64,000 bases of DNA from Geomobilibacter sp964432205 (GTDB lineage Bacteria > Desulfobacterota > Desulfuromonadia > Geobacterales > DSM-12255): positions 1 to 64,000 of the forward strand of contig CAYSMK010000002.1 of NCBI GenBank assembly GCA_964432205.1, in the 5' to 3' direction. Position numbers and translations under genes: made by a program. The notes beneath the pieces were generated by a model, which saw nothing but the letters and a program-made list of their open reading frames with translations, was not told where the DNA came from and searched no databases. Positions 1-6,557 of this stretch are shown in pieces (positions within the stretch are counted from its first letter, which is position 1; each line of letters opens with the position of its first letter).

Positions 1-278
1 TGTGCATCTTCGTCGCCTTCCCGGCCCTGGACATCCCCGAGTGCCTGCCGGCCCTGATCGACATGATCAACGCCCGCTTCGGCATTGCCCTCACCGGCGA
101 TGACGTGACCAACCTGGGCAAGCATATCCTGAAGATCGAGCGTCAGTTCAACATCGAGGCCGGCTTCACCAGGGAGCACGACCGTCTCCCCGAGTTCTTC
201 AAGACCGAACCGGTGGCCCCCCATAACGCGGTCTGGGACTTCACCGACGCGGAGATAGATGAGTTCTGGAATTTCTAG
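1..278 (+). CDS. Aldehyde:ferredoxin oxidoreductase, C-terminal end (partial)
   Basis: Only the last ~91 residues are present; the gene enters from the left edge, reading in frame from base 3. The tail has the look of tungsten-dependent aldehyde:ferredoxin oxidoreductases: a helix around INARFG, then GDDVTNLGKHILKIERQFN, GFTREHDRLPEFF and a terminal acidic stretch ending in FWNF. Family members oxidise aldehydes to acids with ferredoxin, using a tungsten-bispterin cofactor and a 4Fe-4S cluster; those ligands would lie upstream of the window. A MoaD-like protein follows after 54 bp, a common pairing with AOR genes. The family call is firm, the substrate unknown. Confidence 0.85.
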   Translation, partial: CIFVAFPALDIPECLPALIDMINARFGIALTGDDVTNLGKHILKIERQFNIEAGFTREHDRLPEFFKTEPVAPHNAVWDFTDAEIDEFWNF

Positions 279-332
279 CAGAAGTCGGAACGGCGCGGGC
301 AGTGTGAGTGCCCGCGCCGTGATGGAGCAGCC

Positions 333-557
333 ATGCAGATAATCGTCAAACTGTTCGCGACCTTCAGAAACGGGAGGTTCAAGGTCGAGCGGCAGGAGAT
401 TCCGGAGGGAACCGACTGCCGCAGCATCGTCCTGAACCTCGGGCTGACCGAAGCGGAGATCGGGATCATCCTGGTCAACAGCCGGCACGCCTCGCTCGAC
501 TACATCTTACAGGACAGTGACACCCTCGCCCTCTTCCCCCTGCTCGGCGGCGGCTGA
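333..557 (+). CDS. MoaD/ThiS-family sulfur carrier-like protein
   Basis: A 74-residue protein with a beta-grasp outline: an opening strand IIVKLFATFR, a middle EIPEGTDCRSIVLNLGL segment, a DSDTLALFPLLGGG ending and a C-terminal Gly-Gly. In MoaD-type carriers the terminal Gly-Gly is adenylated and thiocarboxylated to donate sulfur to molybdopterin. The position 54 bp after an AOR gene suggests it serves the tungstopterin cofactor of that enzyme and is co-transcribed. The sequence ends GGG, so the reactive tail is intact. Start ATG at 333 lies 6 nt after a GGAG (323-326). General MoaD versus AOR-dedicated carrier cannot be separated. Confidence 0.8.
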   Translation: MQIIVKLFATFRNGRFKVERQEIPEGTDCRSIVLNLGLTEAEIGIILVNSRHASLDYILQDSDTLALFPLLGGG

Positions 558-579
558 GAGCCATTTCGAAACAGGTACG

Positions 580-786
580 TCATGCCCCCCTCGCCTTCCG
601 GAACTCCTGCCTTCTTTCGGGTCCGGCATACCCACGGCCTCCCCTCCTGATGGGATCCCTGTCAACCGCCACCCATCCACCGGCGCGATAGAATGCCGCT
701 ACAGCACCCTTCCTGAGCAACCCCGCCAGATTCACCTCGTTAATATAGCCGGCAGTTTTGTCATTGAAAATGACCTTAATAAGCAT
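580..786 (-). CDS. Small conserved Geobacter-type protein (GSU3473-like)
   Basis: A 68-residue protein starting MLIKVIFNDKTAGYI, with a middle GAVAAFYRAGGWVAV and a YAGPERRQ tail. I recall this architecture (short N-terminal strand, helix, 'F-R-GW', 'GPERR' end) from small proteins widespread in Geobacter and annotated as the GSU3473 family; the match is from memory. A strong Shine-Dalgarno (AGGGGG) sits 5 nt before the ATG, which supports it as a real gene. The function is unknown. It converges with the MoaD-like gene, 22 bp away. Confidence 0.6.
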   Translation of the reverse strand: MLIKVIFNDKTAGYINEVNLAGLLRKGAVAAFYRAGGWVAVDRDPIRRGGRGYAGPERRQEFRKARGA

Positions 787-1086
787 ATCTGCCCCCTAAA
801 GATTTCTCCGGGTATGGTAGCCAGCAGCTCCGTTGATTGCAGCCCGGGCGATGGACCAGTCTTATGAAACGAATCGAGGGGAACGGGAACGGGAACGTTA
901 CAGCGGAGGCGTTCAACTGGTTTTGCACCCAATGGATCAGCAAGTGCCACGGCTTTCATCCGTAATTAAATCACCGTGGAAAAGACCGTCAATATGGGCA
1001 ATGAATTAATTATCTCAAACTTCCCCTGCTCGGTTTAACGTGAAGTAGCCGGCTCCTGCCCTTCTCCAGCCGACCCCTTTGCAGCA

Positions 1087-1182
1087 TCAGCTGTCGTGGT
1101 CACGAATCAGCCCGCCGCCCAAAGCGGCAACAGCGACAAGAAACCAGATCCCCCCGAGCGTTGCGACAACACATTCAGCCAT
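1087..1182 (-). CDS. Small single-span membrane peptide, 31 aa (candidate)
   Basis: The reading frame encodes MAECVVATLGG, then a hydrophobic run IWFLVAVAALGGGL, then a charged tail IRDHDS. It is preceded by a strong Shine-Dalgarno (GGAGGAG, 3 nt before the ATG). The composition is that of a single transmembrane helix with a short polar C-terminus. No family is recognised. The ribosome site and clean hydrophobic profile make translation plausible, but with 31 codons chance cannot be excluded. Confidence 0.4.
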   Translation of the reverse strand: MAECVVATLGGIWFLVAVAALGGGLIRDHDS

Positions 1183-1299
1183 GGCTCCTCCACTCCCTGC
1201 GTAATCCCGCACCTATTGTGATTTTTAGCTCACCATAGCCGGCCAGGAGGGGAATATCCTTGATGTGGATCAACTTGCAGCAGATTTCAGTCTGCAGGC

Positions 1300-1343
1300 A
1301 CACAAGAACGGCGGGAATCATTCTCCGCCGTTCTTGTGTTTTG
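1300..1343. terminator. 15-bp perfect hairpin with short T run
   Basis: The arms ACACAAGAACGGCGG (1300-1314) and CCGCCGTTCTTGTGT (1325-1339) pair perfectly around a 10-nt loop, followed by TTTT on the plus strand. The form is that of an intrinsic terminator. No plus-strand gene ends close upstream, so it may terminate an unseen small RNA or act as an insulator before the chemoreceptor. Confidence 0.5.
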
Positions 1344-1510
1344 AAGAGATGACCACGGAACCAAAAAAACCCAACCAACTCTTCCTGCAGGTTGCCCCCG
1401 GAAAGTTCTTACCCAATTCCCGGCAATACAGTTTTTTCTTCATATACAGCGTAACCTGACGATAAATCAGGTGTGCCCCGGTTTAGGGCAGCACTACTTG
1501 GGAGGTTACC

Positions 1511-2689
1511 ATGGACTTTCTCTTGAATCTTTATCTGCACCTGAAAATCCGTACGCGCATCATGCTGCTCAGCATCTGTTACAGCTTCTGCATCATCATC
1601 GCAGTTGTTATGGGACGTTCGTTTTCGACGTTACAGGCAATAGTATCCACGACCATATTCGTGCTGCTCGGTTTTTTGTTCAGCTGGCTGCTCTTCTGGA
1701 CCGTGAACGATGCACTTAACCGCATCGTGGGCTATCTTGCCAGAATAACCGCCGGTGACCTGACGCAGACGATTGCGCCTAAACGGAATAACGAGATCAG
1801 CACCATCATCCGCTCCATCAGCAGCCTCCAGACAACCATGCGCGACATCATTTCCCAAATATCGCAGACGTCGGAGCAGGTTGCCATGGCAGCGCGTCAA
1901 CTTCAATCCAATGCTGACCAGATTGCCGCAGGTACGGAAAGTGCCGCCTCACAGACCAACACGGTCGCCGTCGCCAGCGAAGAAATGGCCGCCACATCCA
2001 ACGATATTGCCAACAACTGCATGAATGCGGCGGAAAACTCCTCGCGCGCCAGCACCACCGCTCAGTCGGGAGTCGAAATAGTCCGGCAGACGACAGATTG
2101 CATGGGGAGCATCGCCACGCGCGTCAATGACGCCGCCAAGACCGTAGTGGAGTTGGGTTCCCGCTCCAACCAGATTGGACAGATTATCGGCACCATTGAG
2201 GACATTGCCGATCAGACAAACCTGCTGGCACTGAATGCCGCCATCGAAGCCGCACGCGCGGGAGAGCAGGGCCGTGGTTTCGCCGTGGTAGCCGACGAGG
2301 TTCGCGCCCTGGCAGAACGCACCACCCGCGCCACCCGGGAAATCAGCGAAATGATCAAGGCGATTCAGAGTGAAACAAAGGGGGCTGTTGCAGCAATCGA
2401 AGAAGGGGTGGCAGAGGTGGAAAAGGGGACCGAATATTCGGGCAAGTCCGGCCAATCTTTGGAACAGATCCTCCAGCAGGTAAACGACGTCACCATGCAG
2501 ATCAACCAGATTGCGACTGCCGCCAATCAGCAGACCTCAACCACCGGAGAGATATCCAACAACATCCAACAGATTACTGCCGTGATCCAGCAAACAGCCC
2601 GGAGCGCCACGGAAACGACTACTGCGGCCGCCATGCTGGCAAAGCAGTCACAGGAGCTCGGAAACTTGGTGGGGCAGTTCAAGTTATGA
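1511..2689 (+). CDS. Methyl-accepting chemotaxis protein with no large sensor domain
   Basis: A 392-residue chemoreceptor. Two hydrophobic segments (about residues 17-36 and 42-65) lie almost next to each other, so there is essentially no periplasmic ligand domain. A HAMP domain follows (about 66-120, with AGDLTQTIAP), then a long coiled-coil signalling region. The conserved hairpin tip reads EDIADQTNLLALNAAIEAAR...GFAVVADEVRALAERT, where CheA and CheW bind in this family. Signals probably come from the membrane or cytoplasm, or from a partner. Start ATG at 1511 has GGGAGG 5 nt upstream. Shorter than the usual ~540 residues because of the missing sensor domain. Confidence 0.93.
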   Translation: MDFLLNLYLHLKIRTRIMLLSICYSFCIIIAVVMGRSFSTLQAIVSTTIFVLLGFLFSWLLFWTVNDALNRIVGYLARITAGDLTQTIAPKRNNEISTIIRSISSLQTTMRDIISQISQTSEQVAMAARQLQSNADQIAAGTESAASQTNTVAVASEEMAATSNDIANNCMNAAENSSRASTTAQSGVEIVRQTTDCMGSIATRVNDAAKTVVELGSRSNQIGQIIGTIEDIADQTNLLALNAAIEAARAGEQGRGFAVVADEVRALAERTTRATREISEMIKAIQSETKGAVAAIEEGVAEVEKGTEYSGKSGQSLEQILQQVNDVTMQINQIATAANQQTSTTGEISNNIQQITAVIQQTARSATETTTAAAMLAKQSQELGNLVGQFKL

Positions 2690-2753
2690 GGCCAGCCGGC
2701 CCCCCTGGCCGGCCACCGAGAGGGCATGGGGGGTAGCACGGAGCACACAAAAC

Positions 2754-2813
2754 GAAAGGGGTCTACAGTTTATCGCTGTAGCCCCTTTTTTATTGGGAGG
2801 TAGGGATTCGAAT
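2754..2813 (-). repeat. Degenerate copy of tRNA-Ser 3' end plus its terminator (att-like)
   Basis: This stretch aligns with 4281-4345, the terminator and 3' end of tRNA-Ser. Both hold an AAGGGGTC...GCTGTA.CCCCTT hairpin followed by GAGGTAGGGATTCGAA. The perfect core GAGGTAGGGATTCGAA is the T-arm region of the tRNA. The two copies are in direct orientation and enclose the Fic gene. This is what is left when an element integrates at a tRNA 3' end, though local duplication would look similar. Confidence 0.6.
2756..2793 (+). terminator. Intrinsic terminator of the chemoreceptor gene
   Basis: The stem AAGGGGTCTACAG / CTGTAGCCCCTT has a 7-nt loop and is followed by TTTTTTATT, about 70 bp after the chemoreceptor stop. 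A diverged copy of the same hairpin lies at 4283-4317 beside tRNA-Ser. Confidence 0.8.
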
Positions 2814-2834
2814 GCAATCCCACTCCTTGCAGCC

Positions 2835-4049
2835 CTACCGCGACAGCACCGGATACAGCTCAGGGAAAAACCAGCCAGCGGCATGAATCGGAAAGCCGAT
2901 CCGTACCTCGCCCTTGGGGGTGTCGGATACCAGCAGCCCCTCGGCCACTAGTTGGGCCAGCAGATTTCTGCCGGTCCGCTCTTTCAGGCCGGATTCCTCA
3001 ATGACCGCACCCCGCGGTGCTTCGCCCCGTAGCAGAACCTCCTGCAGCATTTTGCCGGCTTCCGGCCGAAGATTGTCCGTCCCCGGCGGGTTGGGGATCA
3101 AGGCAGTGCCGCGCAGTTGCACATAGCTTCGAACCCTCTCCACCAGGCCGTCCAGTTGCAACAGGGCGCCCATGTAATCAACCTGATCGAGGCAGACCTC
3201 AAGGAAGAACCGACAGAATTTTACCAGTCCCTCGTTGGACAGATTGCCTCTGCCGTCCAGGTCGTTTCTTCGCGGTGCATCGGCCCAGGTCAGTGCCGCC
3301 TTATAATCGGCATTCCTCCGGGCAAGGCCACGGCTGACCGACCAGAGGCCGAAGCCATGGACAGGTATCCGGTGCAGGTAGGCTTCGGTGAACAGGCGAG
3401 CCACCCTGCCGTTGCCGTCCAGAAACGGATGTATCCACATCAGCCGGTGATGGGCCGCTGCCGCCGCCACCAGCTTGGCAGCGCCGTGATGCCTTTCGGG
3501 AGCGTACGATTCGCCGAATCTTGCCATGAACGCGGCCAGACTGGCATGCCCCGGCGGTTCATGCTGTCCGACCTTCACCGGTTGCGTGCGCAGCTCACCC
3601 GGCACCACCCGGCTTTCCCGGCCGGTATCCGGATTTGTCATGACCTGAAACTCTTCCGGCAACAGCTTGAAAAACTCCCGATGCAGCGAACAGAGAAACC
3701 CCTGCCCGGCGATGTTGGGCGGCGCTTCCTCTGACAGCCATGCTTCCATCTGCCGCTGTACGGCTATATGAGCTACGCTTTCCAGCTGCAGATTCCGCTT
3801 GGCCGGTTCGGCGTCGTACTGCTGCTGCATGGCCCGGACGATGTCGTAGGGGTGGGTGTTGTGCCCCTCGATCAAGTTGGAGTAGTAACTATTGATGATG
3901 CGCAGCAGTTCGCGCAAGGTGTGCAGGGTAATCGAGTGCTGTCTCGTGCCAAGAGATGCCGAGCGCTGGACTACCTCCAAGGCCAGATCCTGAAGATCAT
4001 CGGCCCGTTCCGGAAGCAGTGGGGTCATCTGACTGATTGAGTCGGGCAT
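2835..4049 (-). CDS. Fic-domain protein (AMP-transferase family)
   Basis: A 404-residue protein with the Fic catalytic signature HPFLDGNGRVAR (about residues 227-238). Fic enzymes use the His of this motif to transfer AMP or another nucleotide moiety from a nucleotide to a target-protein hydroxyl. Near the N-terminus SNLIEGHNT fits the [S/T]xxxE[G/N] inhibitory helix, so the enzyme is probably self-inhibited (class II). The C-terminus (about 325-385) looks like a winged helix, with RTGRNLLAQLVAEGLL. ATG at 4049 follows AAGGAGT. The gene lies between two copies of a tRNA-Ser 3' end, suggesting horizontal arrival. The target is unknown. Confidence 0.9.
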   Translation of the reverse strand: MPDSISQMTPLLPERADDLQDLALEVVQRSASLGTRQHSITLHTLRELLRIINSYYSNLIEGHNTHPYDIVRAMQQQYDAEPAKRNLQLESVAHIAVQRQMEAWLSEEAPPNIAGQGFLCSLHREFFKLLPEEFQVMTNPDTGRESRVVPGELRTQPVKVGQHEPPGHASLAAFMARFGESYAPERHHGAAKLVAAAAAHHRLMWIHPFLDGNGRVARLFTEAYLHRIPVHGFGLWSVSRGLARRNADYKAALTWADAPRRNDLDGRGNLSNEGLVKFCRFFLEVCLDQVDYMGALLQLDGLVERVRSYVQLRGTALIPNPPGTDNLRPEAGKMLQEVLLRGEAPRGAVIEESGLKERTGRNLLAQLVAEGLLVSDTPKGEVRIGFPIHAAGWFFPELYPVLSR

Positions 4050-4085
4050 GGCGGACTCCTTATTGCCGTTTTATATGCCGGTCAC

Positions 4086-4102
4086 TACTGTGCGCAACAG
4101 TA
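4086..4102. promoter_or_regulatory. Inverted repeat in the Fic promoter region
   Basis: TACTGT-N5-ACAGTA lies 37 bp before the Fic start. On the minus strand it overlaps a possible -35 (TTGCGC), with a TATAAA -10-like box 16 bp further on. A regulator binding here could repress the Fic gene. Inferred from sequence symmetry only. Confidence 0.35.
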
Positions 4103-4282
4103 CAATTGTATTGAGTAAATTGCAAGTAAGCTTGAAAATAATAGAATACTTTTGCCGATTTTCATGTCGGTGGGCGTAGCGAGCGACCAAACCAAGCCAG
4201 GTCACCTTGCTAGAGTCGTGTTTATCTATTCTTTGGTAAAGGTAGCGAGGATACGTGTGAGGATACGATAAAAGTGGAAAAG

Positions 4283-4317
4283 CAAAGGGGTCACAGCAGT
4301 AACGCTGTAACCCCTTA
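4283..4317 (-). terminator. Terminator of tRNA-Ser
   Basis: The stem AAGGGGT(C/T)ACAGC pairs across a 6-nt loop just past the tRNA 3' end. On the minus strand it is followed by T-rich sequence (CTTTGCTTTTCC). It is paralogous to the hairpin at 2756-2793. Confidence 0.65.
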
Positions 4318-4323
4318 TTTTAC

Positions 4324-4411
4324 TGGCGGAGAGGTAGGGATTCGAACCCTAGGTACGTTGCCGTACACCTGATTTCGAGTCAGGCACCATCGACCACTCG
4401 GACACCTCTCC
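4324..4411 (-). tRNA. tRNA-Ser (anticodon CGA)
   Basis: An 88-nt minus-strand gene with a 7-bp acceptor stem GGAGAGG/CCTCTCC, discriminator G and encoded CCA. The anticodon arm is CCTGA-CTCGAAA-TCAGG, giving anticodon CGA for UCG codons. A long variable arm (TGTACGGCAACGTAC) is typical of serine tRNA, and the T arm contains GGTTCGAATCC. All stems pair. Its 3' end faces the Fic gene and is duplicated at 2754-2813. Confidence 0.96.
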
Positions 4412-4650
4412 GTGATCTAGCAGAAGTAGCTATATACCCTATTCCCGGCCTAATTTCAACTGCTAGCTTTTATCCGCCACCTGCCCGCCATTAGATGGCC
4501 CCCCTGCAGCAGTGTCTTCAGCCTATTCAACGCACTCGCAACGATCTTTCCCTGCTCTTCAATATTTTCAATTCTGGAGTGCGGTCGTCCATTTTTGTGA
4601 CGACATTCGGATTTCTGATTAACACCAATCTTCCGCACGCCCAAAATACT

Positions 4651-4758
4651 CCCTCCCCCTTCGATGGGGGAGGGCTGGGGTGGGGGTGCAAGCAGCTGAT
4701 TTTTGGAGCCTCATTTTTGCACCCTCCCCCTACCCCCTCCCATCGAAGGGAGGAGGGA
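4651..4758. repeat. Large imperfect palindrome (intergenic repeat element)
   Basis: C-rich and G-rich arms (CCCTCCCCCTTCGATGGGGG at the left, CCCCCTCCCATCGAAGGGAG at the right) flank a ~60-bp centre and each also form local hairpins. This is the form of a REP/MITE-like intergenic element. It directly abuts the broken antitoxin remnant at 4791 and may have caused that truncation. The rest of 4412-4790 shows nothing I recognise. Confidence 0.6.
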
Positions 4759-4790
4759 ATGATGCAGCGGAAGATTAGTGCTAATCGGGC

Positions 4791-4886
4791 GAGATCATCC
4801 GCGAAGCGTCGCGAACGGTAAAACGGGCAAAGCTGGGACCTGAAACAGCTGCCGAGGCGGTTTCGTGGGCGCGGTCACAAAAGTAG
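4791..4886 (+). pseudogene. Antitoxin remnant (C-terminal end only)
   Basis: An open frame without a start encodes EIIREASRTVKRAKLGPETA and a SWARSQK end. This resembles the C-terminus of the small antitoxins that precede COG1569-type PIN toxins. The N-terminal part is missing, replaced by the palindromic repeat to the left. It overlaps the PIN toxin remnant, as a normal antitoxin-toxin pair would. Confidence 0.5.
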
Positions 4887-5134
4887 TCATCGACACCAAT
4901 GTTTTCATCTCGGCCTTCGGCTGGGATGGCAAGCCGGAAGCCGTGCTGAGTCTGATGGAACGGCGAAAGGTTGTCAACTGCATCACCAACGACATATAAA
5001 GCGAACTCCAGCGGGTCGTTGCCTACCCCAAGCGGAAATTCTCCCCCACCCTGCAGGCCAATATTCTCGAATTTGCCTTCTCTTGGTCGCGAGGAGCCGG
5101 CGGTTATATTCTTCATAATCTGCCTTGCCAATAA
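4865..5134 (+). pseudogene. PIN-domain toxin remnant (COG1569-like)
   Basis: The frame from GTG 4865 reads VVIDTNVFISAFGWDGKP, the first PIN motif with its metal-binding Asp, then LMERRKVVNCITNDI, a TAA stop at 4997, and continues in the same frame SELQRVVAYPKRKF...EFAFSWSRGAG. After that the similarity stops about 50 residues short of the usual ~140. PIN toxins are metal-dependent RNases paired with an antitoxin. The internal stop and truncated C-terminus mark this as dead. Its end overlaps the RelE-like gene. Confidence 0.7.
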
Positions 5135-5403
5135 AGCGGCATCCGATGCAAATGGGCAACTGCGACCACAATAACGGTCCCATCGTCAATGCCGTAAACC
5201 AGCATATAGGGGAATCTCTTTGTCAGACAGCGCCGCAGGCCAGGTGCAATCATAGTACAACTGTCAGGGAAGGCGCCTACCCGCTTCAGGGCAGAGTGAA
5301 TATCCGTGAGAAACAGCCGCCCGAGACCTTTCTGCTCCGCTTCATACCAGTCAACAGCATCTTCGAGCTCCTTCCGGGCAGGTTCAAGGAAGCGGATATT
5401 CAT
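5113..5403 (-). CDS. RelE/ParE-family toxin
   Basis: A 96-residue protein with the RelE/ParE outline: helix PARKELEDAVDWYEAEQKGLG, middle FPDSCTMIAPGLRRCLTKRFPYMLVY, and a strand GTVIVVAVAHLHRMPLYW. Family toxins cut mRNA on the ribosome (RelE) or poison gyrase (ParE); ParE-type is slightly favoured by the AVDWYE and HLHRMP segments. The start overlaps the end of the antitoxin gene by 4 bp (ATGA), so the two are translationally coupled. Full length and apparently intact. Confidence 0.88.
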   Translation of the reverse strand: MNIRFLEPARKELEDAVDWYEAEQKGLGRLFLTDIHSALKRVGAFPDSCTMIAPGLRRCLTKRFPYMLVYGIDDGTVIVVAVAHLHRMPLYWQGRL

Positions 5404-5618
5404 GGCTTGTATTTTTCGAAGACCTCGGCAGCGGAGACAGAGCTTATCTCCCCGGACTTATACCCTTCCCAACGCCTGGAAGATTCCTCGGCCCACAGCT
5501 TTTCGATCTCGGTATCGGGCATATCGAGAGATTCGAGAAGAAAGTCGACGAGCTGCAATTTGTCCAGCGGGGGAAGACTGGCGGCTTCGCGGATGAGTGG
5601 ATTATCTCGGTCAATCAT
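5400..5618 (-). CDS. Addiction-module antitoxin (TIGR02574-like)
   Basis: A 72-residue protein with ASLPPLDKLQLVDFLLESLD and a middle LWAEESSRRWEGYKSGEIS, the signature of the small antitoxins paired with ParE/RelE toxins (putative addiction module component family). It should bind and neutralise the toxin from 5113-5403 and autoregulate the pair. ATG at 5618 has a GAGGTG ribosome site. The pair looks complete, in contrast to the broken PIN module next door. Confidence 0.85.
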   Translation of the reverse strand: MIDRDNPLIREAASLPPLDKLQLVDFLLESLDMPDTEIEKLWAEESSRRWEGYKSGEISSVSAAEVFEKYKP

Positions 5619-5668
5619 GGGAGCACCTCATCTAGGTTAACCCTGGGTAATGCCTTGCTGTAATGAAT

Positions 5669-5809
5669 TTACCTCAAGCAGCATTCCTTGGCTATATGAA
5701 ACCGCAAGAGCCTGGCGCCGCCACAAGGTTTGATATGGGCGTTCAGGCCGATGGTGACAGGCTTGCCGTCCACCATGGCAGAAGTCACGGCATTGTTCAA
5801 CCGGGTCAT
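5669..5809 (-). CDS. Small hypothetical protein, 46 aa
   Basis: The frame begins MTRLNNAVTSAMVDGKPVT and ends HIAKECCLR. Its start lies 2 bp after the stop of the 137-residue gene upstream, as in a tight operon. No family is recognised; it could equally be the decayed end of a longer gene. The codon pattern is unremarkable. Confidence 0.35.
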   Translation of the reverse strand: MTRLNNAVTSAMVDGKPVTIGLNAHIKPCGGARLLRFHIAKECCLR

Positions 5810-5810
5810 T

Positions 5811-6224
5811 TCATAGAGAGTTTGAATTTGACCCAGCAGACTTTATCATCTTTTCTGCGATTACCAATAACTTCCTTTTTCGGGCAAATCCATCAGCACT
5901 AATGTACAGCTCCCACAGATCGCCGACATCGCTCCCTTGGGCGGTCATTGCTCCGGATAACCCAAACTCCGGAAAGGTCTTCCGCATCTGGCGGATCAAT
6001 ACGTTCACAAGCTCGGGCATGTGGTAGGTCTTCTCGGAACCGTCCCACTGAATCCCGCTGTTATCAGGAAGCAGTGCAAGGTCAACGTATGTCAGATTCG
6101 GGGTGTTCCATTCCGGATGTTCGCGACAGTCCTGCCGAAGGATCTGCTTGAGGTACGCCAGTTGCCGCGCAGTCAATTTCCTGGTGAACTTCAAAGCACC
6201 TGCAAAATCAGTATGATAACCCAT
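5811..6224 (-). CDS. Hypothetical protein, 137 aa
   Basis: Starts MGYHTDFAGALKFTRKLTARQLAYLKQIL and contains YVDLALLPDNSGIQWDGSEKTY and DVGDLWELYISADG. The layout is that of a soluble alpha/beta protein. It recalls short phage- and plasmid-borne proteins beginning MGYxTxF, but I cannot assign a family. ATG at 6224 is preceded by GGAGG. It sits between the toxin-antitoxin pair and the large operon and is transcribed away from the latter. Confidence 0.6.
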   Translation of the reverse strand: MGYHTDFAGALKFTRKLTARQLAYLKQILRQDCREHPEWNTPNLTYVDLALLPDNSGIQWDGSEKTYHMPELVNVLIRQMRKTFPEFGLSGAMTAQGSDVGDLWELYISADGFARKRKLLVIAEKMIKSAGSNSNSL

Positions 6225-6327
6225 TGCCGGTCCTCCTTCGCTTTCCCGTTGGCATTTTGCTGTCCGTTAAGGTTTCTTATGGTTTCATTTTTAATCTATT
6301 TTTTGTTATTGTGTTCAAAATTATTCA

Positions 6328-6362
6328 ATAGTTACGGATAGTTTATTATTGTTTCTAACTAT
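6328..6362. promoter_or_regulatory. Possible operator/promoter of the 6.4-16.6 kb operon
   Basis: An AT-rich stretch contains the inverted arms ATAGTTA (6328-6334) and TAACTAT (6356-6362) around GATAGTTTATTATTG. It lies 27 bp upstream of the small ribbon-helix-helix gene that opens the operon. RHH proteins often bind such repeats and repress their own operon; that role here is inferred. Confidence 0.35.
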
Positions 6363-6388
6363 AGTCAACCATTAATTTGGGGTCCGTT

Positions 6389-6541
6389 ATGGCAGTAAAT
6401 AAAGAAACCCATGTAAATGCATCGGTCGTTATGGAAATTGCGACTTACGAAAAACTGAAAGCGGTTGCCCAGAAGAATAAGCGTAGCGTGTCAAAGCAGA
6501 TCCTCTATTGGGTTGAAGAAAAACTTGGGCAGGAAGAATGA
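6389..6541 (+). CDS. Small ribbon-helix-helix (Arc/CopG-like) protein, 50 aa
   Basis: Encodes MAVNKETHVNASVVMEIATY followed by EKLKAVAQKNKRSVSKQILY and WVEEKLGQEE. The strand (HVNASVVME) followed by two helices (YEKLKAVAQKNK, SVSKQILYWVEEKL) fits an Arc/CopG-type DNA-binding dimer. It ends 16 bp before the first ParB-like gene and probably opens the operon, perhaps as its regulator binding 6328-6362. It could also be an orphan antitoxin. Confidence 0.6.
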   Translation: MAVNKETHVNASVVMEIATYEKLKAVAQKNKRSVSKQILYWVEEKLGQEE

Positions 6542-6557
6542 CATTCAAGGAGATGTT

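Larger units (their letters stand above)
787..1510. other. Gene-poor stretch upstream of chemoreceptor
   Basis: Apart from one 31-codon ORF (1087-1182, minus) and a strong hairpin (1300-1343), I see no convincing coding region. The 880-900 segment has three tandem GGGAAC-type units. Just before the chemoreceptor start there are two small hairpins: CCTGA/TCAGG near 1456-1472 and GCCC/GGGC near 1477-1491. They are followed by a GGGAGG ribosome site at 1500-1505. Confidence 0.5.

Noticed and set aside
787..1000. Possible c-di-GMP (GEMM) riboswitch on the minus strand: GGGTGCAAAACC resembles the GEMM core
   Set aside because: The tetraloop receptor and matching P1 strands could not be lined up; the resemblance is to one short motif only.
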